Source: Flavobacteriales bacterium (GTDB taxonomy: Bacteria > Bacteroidota > Bacteroidia > Flavobacteriales_D > Parvicellaceae). Taken from it: a stretch of 64,000 bases of DNA. Of this stretch, positions 33,732 to 42,480 are shown piece after piece (position 1 is the stretch's first letter; every line of letters begins with the position of its first letter). The DNA is taken from NCBI GenBank assembly GCA_020635565.1, contig JACJZN010000010.1, positions 30,659-94,658 on the forward strand, in the 5' to 3' direction. The notes under the pieces were generated by a model. That model made no database searches and was not told where the DNA came from. It worked only from the letters and a program-made list of their open reading frames with translations. Made by a program: the position numbers and the translations under genes.

Positions 33732-35126
33732 TTAATTTAATTGTCCCAATGCGTAAACAATTTTCAATGCCGCCATATTGGATTTACTCACTTTTTCTAT
33801 CCATTTGACTTCTGCCTGCAGCAAAGCTATTTCTCGGTAATTCAACATCATCAACGAACTTTCACCCGATTCAAAAAGTTTACGTTCTGCTTGAACCAAA
33901 TTTCGGTAATTCATTACAATTTCAGAAAGAAGTTTCGCTTGATCGAGTTCATTTTTAGAATTATTAACAGTTGAAATGAACTTTGCTTTTAATTCCTCCT
34001 TGTTTAATTTAAGCTCAGTTTCATTTATCAGCATCTCGGCTTTCTTTGCCTGCAACTGTCCTCTTGCATTTCTCAGAAAAATTGGAATTTCCAAGTCCAA
34101 TCCAAATTTGTAATCACTCGGATTAAACCCCACTAAATCTCCACCTACTGGTTCATTCAGGAGATTATAATTCAAATTTAATTTCGGCTTTAAACTCTCC
34201 TTTGCCATTCTAAGTTCAATGTCGCTAATCACCAATTTAGATTGCTGAATATTCAATTTTGGATGCGACCAAATCAATGTATCATTGGCCATTTCAAAAA
34301 TATCTAGATCAATCTCTGTTGCAGAAATATCTTCAGGATTGGTCTCATCACCCAACTCCAGAGGAACCAATCCATCTGCCCATAAATGCACATTCACATA
34401 AGATCTAGCGTTTTTCTCAGCCGTTTCATATTCCATTAAAAGCGATTGGTAGTTTTGATATTGTATTGCTGCTTCTAATGTATCTACATAAGGAACATCA
34501 CCAATTTTTGCACTAGTCAAGATATTATCCAGTCTTTCCCTGGATTTTTTCAATAAGTCTTCAATCGCCATTTTCTGATGATATGTCTCAAACCAATTCC
34601 AGTAATCAGCAGATGCTTGATATATGATCTCGTTGATCATCAATTTACGTTCATCTCCAGCCATTGACAAATAGGTCTTAGCTTTATCCAGATTCGTGCG
34701 CCTCTTATCGTAAAACAACCCCTGACCAATTGGAATAGAAACCCCGGCATAGACAAGCCCATTTGTTGGCATTTTGTCCATTGCACTTATGTAATCTCCG
34801 ATACTCTGTGTATATCCTAACTTCAAATCAACTCCAACCCATGTCGGAACGACTAAACCGGCATCTATCAATTGGAAGTATTTTTTATCATCGTACTCCT
34901 TTTGTTCCATACCTCCTTTAATAACTGGGTCAAAAACACCTCTTGCTTCAAGCAGATTTCCTTCCGCCAAATGAACCGTTTCATTTGCCTGTATCATTAC
35001 CGGATGATGATCTCGTACTATTGCAATATAATTATCGTAAGTCAGAGACTTAACAACAACTTGCGCAGATCCTGACAAGCTCAATAGAAAATATACCAGA
35101 AACCAGATCGATCTAAAACTCATCAT
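33732..35126 (-). CDS. TolC-family outer membrane efflux protein
   Basis: 464 residues. Signal peptide (MMSFRSIWFLVYFLLSLSGSA), then two halves of long helices and short strands ('DHHPVMIQANETVHLAEGNLL', 'IYQASADYWNWFETY', 'LKAKFISTVNNSKNELDQAK') typical of outer-membrane factors. It gives the exit channel for the HlyD-ABC exporter encoded upstream. The start overlaps the stop of the HlyD gene (ATGA). Confidence 0.88.
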   Translation of the reverse strand: MMSFRSIWFLVYFLLSLSGSAQVVVKSLTYDNYIAIVRDHHPVMIQANETVHLAEGNLLEARGVFDPVIKGGMEQKEYDDKKYFQLIDAGLVVPTWVGVDLKLGYTQSIGDYISAMDKMPTNGLVYAGVSIPIGQGLFYDKRRTNLDKAKTYLSMAGDERKLMINEIIYQASADYWNWFETYHQKMAIEDLLKKSRERLDNILTSAKIGDVPYVDTLEAAIQYQNYQSLLMEYETAEKNARSYVNVHLWADGLVPLELGDETNPEDISATEIDLDIFEMANDTLIWSHPKLNIQQSKLVISDIELRMAKESLKPKLNLNYNLLNEPVGGDLVGFNPSDYKFGLDLEIPIFLRNARGQLQAKKAEMLINETELKLNKEELKAKFISTVNNSKNELDQAKLLSEIVMNYRNLVQAERKLFESGESSLMMLNYREIALLQAEVKWIEKVSKSNMAALKIVYALGQLN

Positions 35127-36484
35127 TTCTCACTTGATTTAGTGTCCATATCCTCTTTGCTTGATTGATAAAATTCTGGCGGAAAACCATTGATATTTCG
35201 CCATAGTTCATACCAAACCGGCACGTCCTTCAACATGATAAAACTTTTAGTACCACTTCCGTAACGAAGTTGAGTAGGCCACGGGTGATCCTTCTCTTCC
35301 TGCCTCACCAAAATTCGATACTTTCCATTCTCTCCTATAAATCGATCTATTGCATAGACTTCTCCTCCATAGGTTCCATAACTAGAATTCGGCCATCCCG
35401 AAAACACAATTGCCGGCCATCCATCGAATTGAATTCTAACGTGTTGACCTAGGCTAACCAATGGAAGATCAATTGGATCAACATATATCTCTACCGCATA
35501 ATCATATTCATCTGGCATAATTGTTACAACGGGCTCACCTTCCTTCACCACCTCTCCTACTCCCTTCACCAAGGTCTGAGAAATATAACCATCCTGTGGC
35601 GCGATCAAATAATACATATCGTTTCGAATGGAGTAATTATTCAATTGATTTTCCAGTTTCTGAAATTCTATTTGTGCGTCAAGTAAACTGGAGTTTGCCG
35701 TTGAAAGATCCGACATTGTTTTTGCAATATTGGTTTGATATTTTGTTTGAACAGTACTCAACTCTACTTTTGTACTGATCAATTCAGATTTACTGGCCAA
35801 CAATTTATTTACGGCTTCTAACTCATAAGCTTTTGCATTCTGCAGCTTCATATCTCGGTTTTCTTTATCCGTTTGAGATTTTAACCCTTCTTTATGAAGA
35901 TCATCGAATCGAATGAATTGATCCTCTACGGTTTTTAAATTCATCTGAGCAGCGATAGCCGAAATACTATCACTTTGCACTTTTAGTTCGGCTTGTTGAA
36001 TTTTAATTTTTGCTTGTTCTATTTTTAGTTGAGCTTCCTTTTGTAGAGCTTCAAGTTGATCCTTTAGCGCCTCCACCTTCAATTGATAATTGTCAATAGC
36101 ATCTTGCTTCAGCGATTTTTGTAGGGATGTATTACCCACAAGATTAGGATCCAGGTATTCGCTTTTAACCTCCTTCAAGTGAAGGATCGTATCTCCTTTC
36201 TTTACAAGATCACCTTCTTTAACAAACCATTTATCTACTGTTCCTGAAATCGAAGTATTCAATGTCTGAGGACTTTGCTCAGGAGAAAGTGTAATAACCT
36301 TTCCATAAGTTTGAATATTCTGAGTCCATGGAACAAACATCATTATAAGTGTGACAATTAAAGTAATTATCGCAATACGTTTGAAAACCGCGCCCGATAC
36401 CTTATTCTCGACATATTTCAACGAACTAAAGTTTTTCTCGGTTAGCTCAGGATGAACACTATTATTTTTGGAAATATTCAACAT
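35123..36484 (-). CDS. HlyD-family periplasmic adaptor
   Basis: The ATG at 36484 (MLNISKNNSVHPELTEK) lies 4 bases after the stop of the ABC gene and is preferred over 36529, which overlaps that gene. 453 residues. One N-terminal membrane helix (IAIITLIVTLIMMFVPW) is followed by a lipoyl half ('GTVDKWFVKEGDLVKKGDTILHL') and a long coiled coil (about 100-280). The second lipoyl half is 'PQDGYISQTLVKGVGEVVKEGEPVV', followed by a beta-barrel ('VDPIDLPLVSLGQHVRIQFDG'). It joins the inner-membrane ABC component to the TolC-like channel. Confidence 0.9.
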   Translation of the reverse strand: MLNISKNNSVHPELTEKNFSSLKYVENKVSGAVFKRIAIITLIVTLIMMFVPWTQNIQTYGKVITLSPEQSPQTLNTSISGTVDKWFVKEGDLVKKGDTILHLKEVKSEYLDPNLVGNTSLQKSLKQDAIDNYQLKVEALKDQLEALQKEAQLKIEQAKIKIQQAELKVQSDSISAIAAQMNLKTVEDQFIRFDDLHKEGLKSQTDKENRDMKLQNAKAYELEAVNKLLASKSELISTKVELSTVQTKYQTNIAKTMSDLSTANSSLLDAQIEFQKLENQLNNYSIRNDMYYLIAPQDGYISQTLVKGVGEVVKEGEPVVTIMPDEYDYAVEIYVDPIDLPLVSLGQHVRIQFDGWPAIVFSGWPNSSYGTYGGEVYAIDRFIGENGKYRILVRQEEKDHPWPTQLRYGSGTKSFIMLKDVPVWYELWRNINGFPPEFYQSSKEDMDTKSSEK

Positions 36485-36488
36485 AGCT

Positions 36489-38201
36489 TTAATTTTTAAG
36501 ATGTTTAACAATTTCCAGAGGCTTTCCAATCTTAGAGATACTTCCCTGCTGAATCACTACCACTTTAGAAACATAATTCATTAGTTCCTCATTATTTGAG
36601 GCAACAATAACTGTTGTTTCCTTCTTTTCCTGAAAGATCAATTCAAGAATAGCTCTTCTGCAGTTCTGATCCAATTTTAGAAACTGATCTTGTAATACGA
36701 TCAATTTAGGATTACCAACAATTGCCCTGGCCAGAATGATCTTTTGTACAAACTCCTTACTATAAGCCATCGAATCAGGATTTATAACGGTATCAAATCC
36801 TCTAGACAGATATTTCACCTCTTTGCTCAATGAAATTCGCTCTGCAAGATGAAGTACCTCATCGATACTTACCTGAGGTCTGTTCATGGTTATATTTTCT
36901 AATATGGTTCCATGAAACAACATGTCCTTTCTAAGTGTATCTCCCGTTTTGCTTCGGAGCATAGAAAGATCCAGATTCGAACCGAGAAGTCCGTTATACA
37001 ACAAAACACCATTTGAGGGTTCATATAAGGCAGCACTTAAGTAAAGTAAAGCCCGTGCCGATTGATCATTATCAGAATAAATTAGTACTTTTTCGCCTTT
37101 ATTAATCTCAAGTGAAATATCAGTCAGGATCGGTTTAGCCTCTCCTGGATAATTGAAACAAACTTTCTCAAATTCAATACCTACTCCCTTTTCGATTTGA
37201 TCAATTGATAGAAGTTGCCCCTCATTTGTTTCCAACTCGATATCTGTTACTTGTCCTAGCTTCTCAAGTGATGTCAACACATCGTATATTACCTCAATTG
37301 TAAAGATCAGTTTTTCTACCGCTCCCATGATCATTAATACAATAATCTCAGCAGCAACAAACTGACCAATATTCATTTGTCTTTCAACAACGAGAATTCC
37401 TCCGATCACAAGAAGTCCAAGCGCTACCAAGACTTTGAAAACGACCATTAAAGAGTACTGTGTCAATAAAACCTTGAAGTGCTTTTCTCGCTCCTTAATA
37501 TATCCATCCACATAATGATTGGTCTTATCAAGAGGCAACTCACTGTTACCTGCAAGTTTAAATGTGACATTCGCTCTTGCAACTTCCTGTAGCCAGTAAG
37601 CTACTTTATATTTGTATTCAGACTCTTTTAGGCTAGTTTTCAATCCTCTCGTCCCTGTCCACTTGAATACGACCACTAAAAATATTACCAATAAAAGACT
37701 AAACAACACAAAGAATGGATGATAGAGAGATAAAAGTATCAGACTGATCAAGATCTGAACAGAGGCAGTAGAAAAATCAATCAGTATCTTGGACAACCCC
37801 TTCTGAACTGACAGAATATCAAAGAATCTGTTCATCAACTCAGGAGCATATTCCTTATAGATCTTCTCCAATTTAAGTCTTGGAATACGGTAAGTAAAAT
37901 CAAATGCCGCTCGAGCAAATATTTTCTGCTGAAGATTCTCCGTAATCTTGAGCTGATAAATCTGAAGTAGTCCATGAACTGCAACTCCAGCAATGACAAT
38001 AGTAACTAACACAACCCAGGAGGTATTGATCGATCCCACCTGAATTAGGTTAATAATTGCTTGAATTCCCAATGGCAAGGTTAGATAAACCAATCCACTG
38101 AATATCGCATAAATGTATACGTTTACAATTTCTTTTCGGTCAGGTTTGAGTAGTTTCCAAAACCTTTCCATGGGGCGTTTCCCCACAAAATCTTTAGGCA
38201 T
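36489..38201 (-). CDS. ABC exporter-like protein with a degenerate ATPase domain
   Basis: 570 residues. Six-helix type I exporter membrane domain (about 25-310). No C39 peptidase domain. The nucleotide-binding domain (about 345-565) is recognisable by order, but its key motifs are gone. At Walker A 'IYSDNDQSARAL' replaces GxxGxGKS, and the Q-loop region reads 'TGDTLRKDMLFHGTILENI'. At the signature 'MAYSKEFVQKIILARA' replaces LSGGQ. Walker B reads 'LIVLQDQFLKLD' with Gln for Asp and Asp for Glu. The H-loop His is Ser ('IVASNNEEL'). So it probably does not hydrolyse ATP. The frame is intact and coupled to HlyD and TolC genes, which argues against a pseudogene. Confidence 0.82.
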   Translation of the reverse strand: MPKDFVGKRPMERFWKLLKPDRKEIVNVYIYAIFSGLVYLTLPLGIQAIINLIQVGSINTSWVVLVTIVIAGVAVHGLLQIYQLKITENLQQKIFARAAFDFTYRIPRLKLEKIYKEYAPELMNRFFDILSVQKGLSKILIDFSTASVQILISLILLSLYHPFFVLFSLLLVIFLVVVFKWTGTRGLKTSLKESEYKYKVAYWLQEVARANVTFKLAGNSELPLDKTNHYVDGYIKEREKHFKVLLTQYSLMVVFKVLVALGLLVIGGILVVERQMNIGQFVAAEIIVLMIMGAVEKLIFTIEVIYDVLTSLEKLGQVTDIELETNEGQLLSIDQIEKGVGIEFEKVCFNYPGEAKPILTDISLEINKGEKVLIYSDNDQSARALLYLSAALYEPSNGVLLYNGLLGSNLDLSMLRSKTGDTLRKDMLFHGTILENITMNRPQVSIDEVLHLAERISLSKEVKYLSRGFDTVINPDSMAYSKEFVQKIILARAIVGNPKLIVLQDQFLKLDQNCRRAILELIFQEKKETTVIVASNNEELMNYVSKVVVIQQGSISKIGKPLEIVKHLKN

Positions 38202-38246
38202 AATAGTTTTCTAAAAGTTGATAATCAAAGGATATAAATCTCTTAA

Positions 38247-38555
38247 TCAACTTCTTAGAGGAGGCAACTCAGGAACCTCAAGCATGGGAGAAACCCACTT
38301 TTTCTCGGATTTATTGAACTGATGTTCTACAAAATAGTAATCGGATAAAATTTGGATACTGGTGAAAGAGTGCTCTAGAATAAGATCATCAACATCTTCT
38401 TCCATCTCCAACTCAATATCTACTACATCTGTTTTCACCATATCAGCCACTTGATTAGTCAAGTTTAATGCCTCCACAGAGAAGCTAAGAAACAACAAAC
38501 TAAAAAGTGTGATCTTCAGATAAAATACGATATTTGAATGCAAAGGTGTAAACAT
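38247..38555 (-). CDS. Small exported acidic protein at the head of the exporter operon
   Basis: 102 residues. A hydrophobic leader (IVFYLKITLFSLLFLSFSVEA) is followed by an acidic stretch ('DVVDIELEMEEDVDDLILEH') and 'SDYYFVEHQFNKSEKKWVSP', ending PELPPLRS. A -7 box TATTTTTG at 38563-38570 lies 8 bases upstream. It precedes the ABC gene by 45 bases and may share its mRNA. Unrecognised family; could be an exported substrate or an accessory of the neighbouring exporter. Confidence 0.6.
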   Translation of the reverse strand: MFTPLHSNIVFYLKITLFSLLFLSFSVEALNLTNQVADMVKTDVVDIELEMEEDVDDLILEHSFTSIQILSDYYFVEHQFNKSEKKWVSPMLEVPELPPLRS

Positions 38556-38562
38556 TCAAATG

Positions 38563-38570
38563 CAAAAATA
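38563..38570 (-). promoter_or_regulatory. -7 box TATTTTTG for the gene at 38555
   Basis: Minus-strand exact TAnnTTTG match just upstream of ATG 38555; the leader would be very short. Confidence 0.4.
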
Positions 38571-38622
38571 TTTAGCAATTTTCAATTTAAACAATTAAAC
38601 GATAAAAAAGTTTACAAAAAAA

Positions 38623-39672
38623 TCACCAAGGATTCTGAAAATCAGGATTATCAATAAAATCTGGATCAGAAAAAGTTAGCAAAAACGCCTTTAATTCAGT
38701 CCTTTCTTGAGGATTCAACTGAACACCGCCCTGAGCGGAAAACTCCATCAATGGACTAATATTTGGAGATGTGTGCTGCAATCCAACAGAGTAATGATTG
38801 ATCACATCATCTAAAGTAGCAAATCTACCATCATGCATGTATGGAGCTGAATACTCCAAATTTCTTAACGAAGGCACTTTAAATGTATAATAATCTGATG
38901 TAACACCAGTAACTAAGCCCCTTCCTGTATCCTGAGGAACAGCATCGAGACCATTATTCTTAAAACTAAAATCTGTAGTTAACGATCCACCATGACAATG
39001 AAAACAATCTCCCCCTGTAAGCGCATTAAAAGAATCAAAACCAGCCTGTTCCTGAATTGTAAATGCTTCTTCACCCTGTATGATTCTGTCGTACTTAGAA
39101 TTACAAGAAACCATTGTCCTTAGAAATTGAGCCATTGCTTTGGCTGCGTGCGTGGAATCAAAAGATACTACCCCAAACGCCTCAAAAAACAACGTCTTAT
39201 ATTTTTCATCATCGCGAATTTCTGTCATAAAATGACTCCAAGACTCATGCATTTCTATGGGATTTTCCACTGGCTGAAGCACCTGTTCTTCCAAGGTTAT
39301 AGCCCTGCCATCCCAGAAAAAATTAGGTGCCCACCCTAGATTCATAAGCGGCATTGCATTTCGATTGCCATAAATTCCATCAATACCAACACTTGTTGCC
39401 TGATCTTCACCAAAATTATGTTGAGGTAAGTGGCAAGTTGCACAGGACATAGTATTATCTCCACTTAATCTGGTGTCCCAAAATAAATGGCGACCTAAGT
39501 AAACCCCTTGAACTGTTAATGGGTTATCTTCAGGAATAACCATTTCAGGAAAATGACTCGGAAGTTCCAATTCATATGGAATAGGTGCATAAACCGGCTG
39601 AGGAAGATCTTCAATCTTCCTGCAGCCGATAATTGCAAAACTCAAAATCCCTATGTATGCTAAAATCCTCAA
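38623..39672 (-). CDS. Dihaem cytochrome c peroxidase/MauG-like lipoprotein
   Basis: 349 residues. The lipobox 'SFAIIGC' (Cys17) makes it membrane-anchored. Two c-haem motifs are present: CATCH (residues 77-81) and CFHCH (near 220). MauG/peroxidase hallmarks follow: 'SGDNTMSCATC', 'NAMPLMNLGWAPNFFWDG', 'MHDGRFATLDDVINHYS'. It starts with TTG directly after the TAG stop of the previous gene, and only this start provides the lipobox. It is paralogous to the protein at 39673 and belongs to the same operon as the MbnP-like gene. Likely oxidises protein residues or peroxide in the periplasm. Confidence 0.88.
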   Translation of the reverse strand: MRILAYIGILSFAIIGCRKIEDLPQPVYAPIPYELELPSHFPEMVIPEDNPLTVQGVYLGRHLFWDTRLSGDNTMSCATCHLPQHNFGEDQATSVGIDGIYGNRNAMPLMNLGWAPNFFWDGRAITLEEQVLQPVENPIEMHESWSHFMTEIRDDEKYKTLFFEAFGVVSFDSTHAAKAMAQFLRTMVSCNSKYDRIIQGEEAFTIQEQAGFDSFNALTGGDCFHCHGGSLTTDFSFKNNGLDAVPQDTGRGLVTGVTSDYYTFKVPSLRNLEYSAPYMHDGRFATLDDVINHYSVGLQHTSPNISPLMEFSAQGGVQLNPQERTELKAFLLTFSDPDFIDNPDFQNPW

Positions 39673-40671
39673 CTAGTTATTTTTGATAAAACTTTCGTCA
39701 TTCAAAGTTAACAGAAATGCTTTAAGAGCCTCTTTCTCATGATCCGTTAGATCCAAAGGAAATATTCTGAAATCCTGATTCCAATGGCCTTTTCCTCCCT
39801 CATCGTACAGATCAATTACTTCTTCTAGTGTACTCAAGCTACCATCATGCATGTATGGTGCTGTATAACTCAAGTTTCTAAGCGAAGGAACCATAAACAT
39901 TCCCATATCGGCAGAATCGGCAGTTAATTTCATTCGTCCAAGATCTTCATACTCCGAATACAAACCGATATTCTGATAGGTATAATCAGTAAAGTCAAAA
40001 CCATCGTGACATTTAAAACAACCTGCCTTACCATCATACAAATCAAACCCTTCTTTCTCTAGTTCAGACAATACCGTCTTATCACCTAAGACATATTGAT
40101 CGTATCTGGAATTTCCAGAGATCAAAGTTCTCAAATAAGAAGCAAGACTCTTACTCAGCACATTCGGATTAAATTCGGTTCCAAATATCTCTTTTGCCAA
40201 GGCATGATATTCTTCATCCTGATCCAACAACAAACAAACCTCAGCAATATTGGCATTCATTTCAAGTTCGTTCTCAATAGGAGCAACCACTTGCATTTCT
40301 AATGTTAGTGCTCCACCATCTCTGAAAAAGGCAGGATGATATCCAACATTGAATATAGGAGTTGAATTACGCTCCCCCAACTGGTTACCTACTCCTATGC
40401 TGAACTGAACGGTATCACTAAATGCATGCTTAGGATCATGACACGAAATACACGCCAAAGTTCCATCCCCAGACAACTTCTTCTCCTCAAATAATTTCTT
40501 CCCGAATGCAATTTTTTCTGGTGTTAATGGATTATCCAAAGGAATATCCATTTTAGGAAAATGCGCGGGAAGCTCTAACACATATCCTACATTATCTATT
40601 CCAGCATTTTGCGAACAGGAAATAAAAAAGAAGAATCCAATGCCTATCCATATGACATTAAATGTTCTCAT
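39673..40671 (-). CDS. Dihaem MauG-family enzyme, MbnH-like
   Basis: ATG 40671 (MRTFNVIWIGIGFFFFISC) is chosen, 4 bases after the stop of the MbnP-like gene; the longer frame overlaps it. 332 residues, lipoprotein-like Cys19, haem motifs CISCH (74-78) and CFKCH (218-222), and conserved 'RNSTPIFNVGYHPAFFRDGG' and 'YTAPYMHDGSLSTLEEVIDLY'. In characterised MbnH-MbnP pairs this enzyme turns a Trp of MbnP into kynurenine, making a copper site. Linkage to an MbnP homologue here supports that role. The second MauG-like gene downstream is a duplicate with an unknown target. Confidence 0.85.
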   Translation of the reverse strand: MRTFNVIWIGIGFFFFISCSQNAGIDNVGYVLELPAHFPKMDIPLDNPLTPEKIAFGKKLFEEKKLSGDGTLACISCHDPKHAFSDTVQFSIGVGNQLGERNSTPIFNVGYHPAFFRDGGALTLEMQVVAPIENELEMNANIAEVCLLLDQDEEYHALAKEIFGTEFNPNVLSKSLASYLRTLISGNSRYDQYVLGDKTVLSELEKEGFDLYDGKAGCFKCHDGFDFTDYTYQNIGLYSEYEDLGRMKLTADSADMGMFMVPSLRNLSYTAPYMHDGSLSTLEEVIDLYDEGGKGHWNQDFRIFPLDLTDHEKEALKAFLLTLNDESFIKNN

Positions 40672-40675
40672 CTTT

Positions 40676-41497
40676 CTATTGATGTATCGTAATGGCATTG
40701 GGACCATTATTTGCAACTGCCGCAGCTAATGGCATATTATCCATCGTATGAGAAGAATTGTCCGTCTTTAAATTTATCCCAGCAATAAGTTCCGCCCAAT
40801 CTATGTCTAATGAAATATTGTGGGTCATTCCTTCAACCGCATTAAATTCTACGATTAAGTCTTGAACATTTCTTGCCATCGAGTTCATGCCTACGTGCAT
40901 TACAAAATCCTCTCCTGCATCATAGATTCCATTCCCACTCGTATCTACATGACCTTCAATGGCTATAAAAATATATCCACTATTCCAGTTCCAATGCATT
41001 GCAGGGGTTTGGTATGCCAATGCATGACCTGATGGATAACCTGCTGGATCATCATTATTTGCTGCAGTGTCCACTCCAATCAACAGACTCATCGTATGCA
41101 CATGGGTATTAGCCGCTAAGGTACCAATCGAATAGGTTGTTTCGTCTGGTGAAATAAGAATATATTCAGCTGGTGCTGCCAGCGTATCTCCTGAATCATC
41201 AACATAAACTGGATTGGAAATGTACATTTGAGCTCTTGTGAATGTACACATGTTTCCAAAATCATCAGTAAAATCCTGATTGAACGCAAATGTTGAAGTT
41301 CCCAACATGTGATAGAACTTCAAGTTAATGTCAGCATCTTCTGGTTCGGACTCATATTCGCATGAGTTGTCTTCCTTTTTTGCTCTGTCATCATAATTGA
41401 GCGCATTTGGGTCTGTACAACCTTTTCTACATGATGTACTGAACAATGCCATTGCTGCTCCCAACATTACGATGTATTTTTTGTTTTTATTTTTCAT
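40676..41497 (-). CDS. MbnP-family copper-binding lipoprotein
   Basis: 273 residues. The lipobox 'ALFSTSC' (Cys23) is followed by a Ca-site-like 'CTDPNALNYD...DNSCEYE' segment. The MbnP domain comprises 'INLKFYHMLGTSTFAFNQDF', 'FTRAQMYISNPVYVDDSGD' and 'PAMHWNWNSGYIFIAIEGHV', with a Trp-x-Trp at 169-171. In studied MbnP proteins a Trp near the metal site is oxidised to kynurenine by MbnH; the WNW here is the candidate. Met- and His-rich segments (MHVGMNSMARN) could serve as Cu ligands. First gene of the MbnP-MbnH-MauG set. Confidence 0.85.
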   Translation of the reverse strand: MKNKNKKYIVMLGAAMALFSTSCRKGCTDPNALNYDDRAKKEDNSCEYESEPEDADINLKFYHMLGTSTFAFNQDFTDDFGNMCTFTRAQMYISNPVYVDDSGDTLAAPAEYILISPDETTYSIGTLAANTHVHTMSLLIGVDTAANNDDPAGYPSGHALAYQTPAMHWNWNSGYIFIAIEGHVDTSGNGIYDAGEDFVMHVGMNSMARNVQDLIVEFNAVEGMTHNISLDIDWAELIAGINLKTDNSSHTMDNMPLAAAVANNGPNAITIHQ

Positions 41498-41508
41498 TTG
41501 TGTAAGTA

Positions 41509-42441
41509 TTAAAAATTATAATATGCCCCTACATTATAACGCCATTTTGTAGGAATTAGTTGCTCGTCTTTAAGTGAATTTGATAATGCGTATTGATAAT
41601 TCACCTGTAATTTAAAATTATTGAAATAATTACTGATCCCAGCATCTATCATCCAGGTGTTACCCCCAGAATTCTCACTCAATTCATTGTTAAAATAATC
41701 GTGAGAGAAATATTCTGCATAAACTCCTAAACTAGGCATCAGTTGAACTTTTTTTCCAAACTGAAATAGGTAAAATAAACTGGTCGTTAAATTAGTCGTA
41801 TTACCGTATTTGAAATCATTTTTATTGAAAGTATTCATCTTATAATTGCCATTAACCAGAACACCAGATTTCTTCACCATCGCTGAGTAGGTTAATGAAA
41901 GAACCCCATCCCAACTTCCCGTACCTGGCTGAAGATCAATATTCGGAATTCCCTTTGGCCTTTCAATATTAATTCGACCCGTAGGAATTTTAAGCCCAAT
42001 TCCAATCGACAACCGGTGCCGGAATGTTATGGTATCAGAATGATCCTTCGTATTGAACACCAGATAGTTTTGCAGAAGCATAATATCTCCCAAACCTTGA
42101 ACAAAATATTCAAGTGACTGATTGATTTCCTGCGTATTCATCACGTAGGGAACGACCATCTCTGTATTCCATTTTGGATTCCAGTAATATTTCCCAGCTA
42201 ATTCAAGCCTTTGATATGTCTCTTTTATTGTGCTGTTCGCATAAATCGGTTCTACTCCTCCATGTTTTAGCATCAGTAAACCTGAATTATCATATGTGCC
42301 TGAATGAAATCTAGATCTCAATCGTATCCCAATGTTATGATAGAAATCATTCGGATTGATACCTACATAGACATTACAGTTATCACAGGCTAGAGCAGAA
42401 ATATTGGTCGCAAACAGGACTAAAAACAATATTTTCTTCAT
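41509..42441 (-). CDS. Outer-membrane beta-barrel of the copper operon
   Basis: 310 residues. The signal peptide (MKKILFLVLFATNISALA) is followed at once by CDNCNVYVG, a CxxC that could hold metal or a disulfide. The rest is a long beta-barrel pattern ('HNIGIRLRSRFHSGTYDN', 'RLSIGIGLKIPTGRINI', 'VQLMPSLGVYAEYF', 'LQVNYQYALSNSL') ending 'YNVGAYYNF'. It resembles barrel proteins found near MbnP/MbnH genes; the CxxC start plus location suggest a role in Cu traffic across the outer membrane. 11 bases before the MbnP gene. Confidence 0.78.
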   Translation of the reverse strand: MKKILFLVLFATNISALACDNCNVYVGINPNDFYHNIGIRLRSRFHSGTYDNSGLLMLKHGGVEPIYANSTIKETYQRLELAGKYYWNPKWNTEMVVPYVMNTQEINQSLEYFVQGLGDIMLLQNYLVFNTKDHSDTITFRHRLSIGIGLKIPTGRINIERPKGIPNIDLQPGTGSWDGVLSLTYSAMVKKSGVLVNGNYKMNTFNKNDFKYGNTTNLTTSLFYLFQFGKKVQLMPSLGVYAEYFSHDYFNNELSENSGGNTWMIDAGISNYFNNFKLQVNYQYALSNSLKDEQLIPTKWRYNVGAYYNF

Positions 42442-42480
42442 TGAGTTTTTTGTTTGTGAATAATTCTATCGAATATTTCA

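Noticed and set aside
38623..39672. Ordinary bacterial cytochrome c peroxidase only, no link to copper
   Set aside because: Its coupling to MbnP/MbnH-like genes and the barrel protein makes a role in that system more likely, though peroxidase activity is not excluded.
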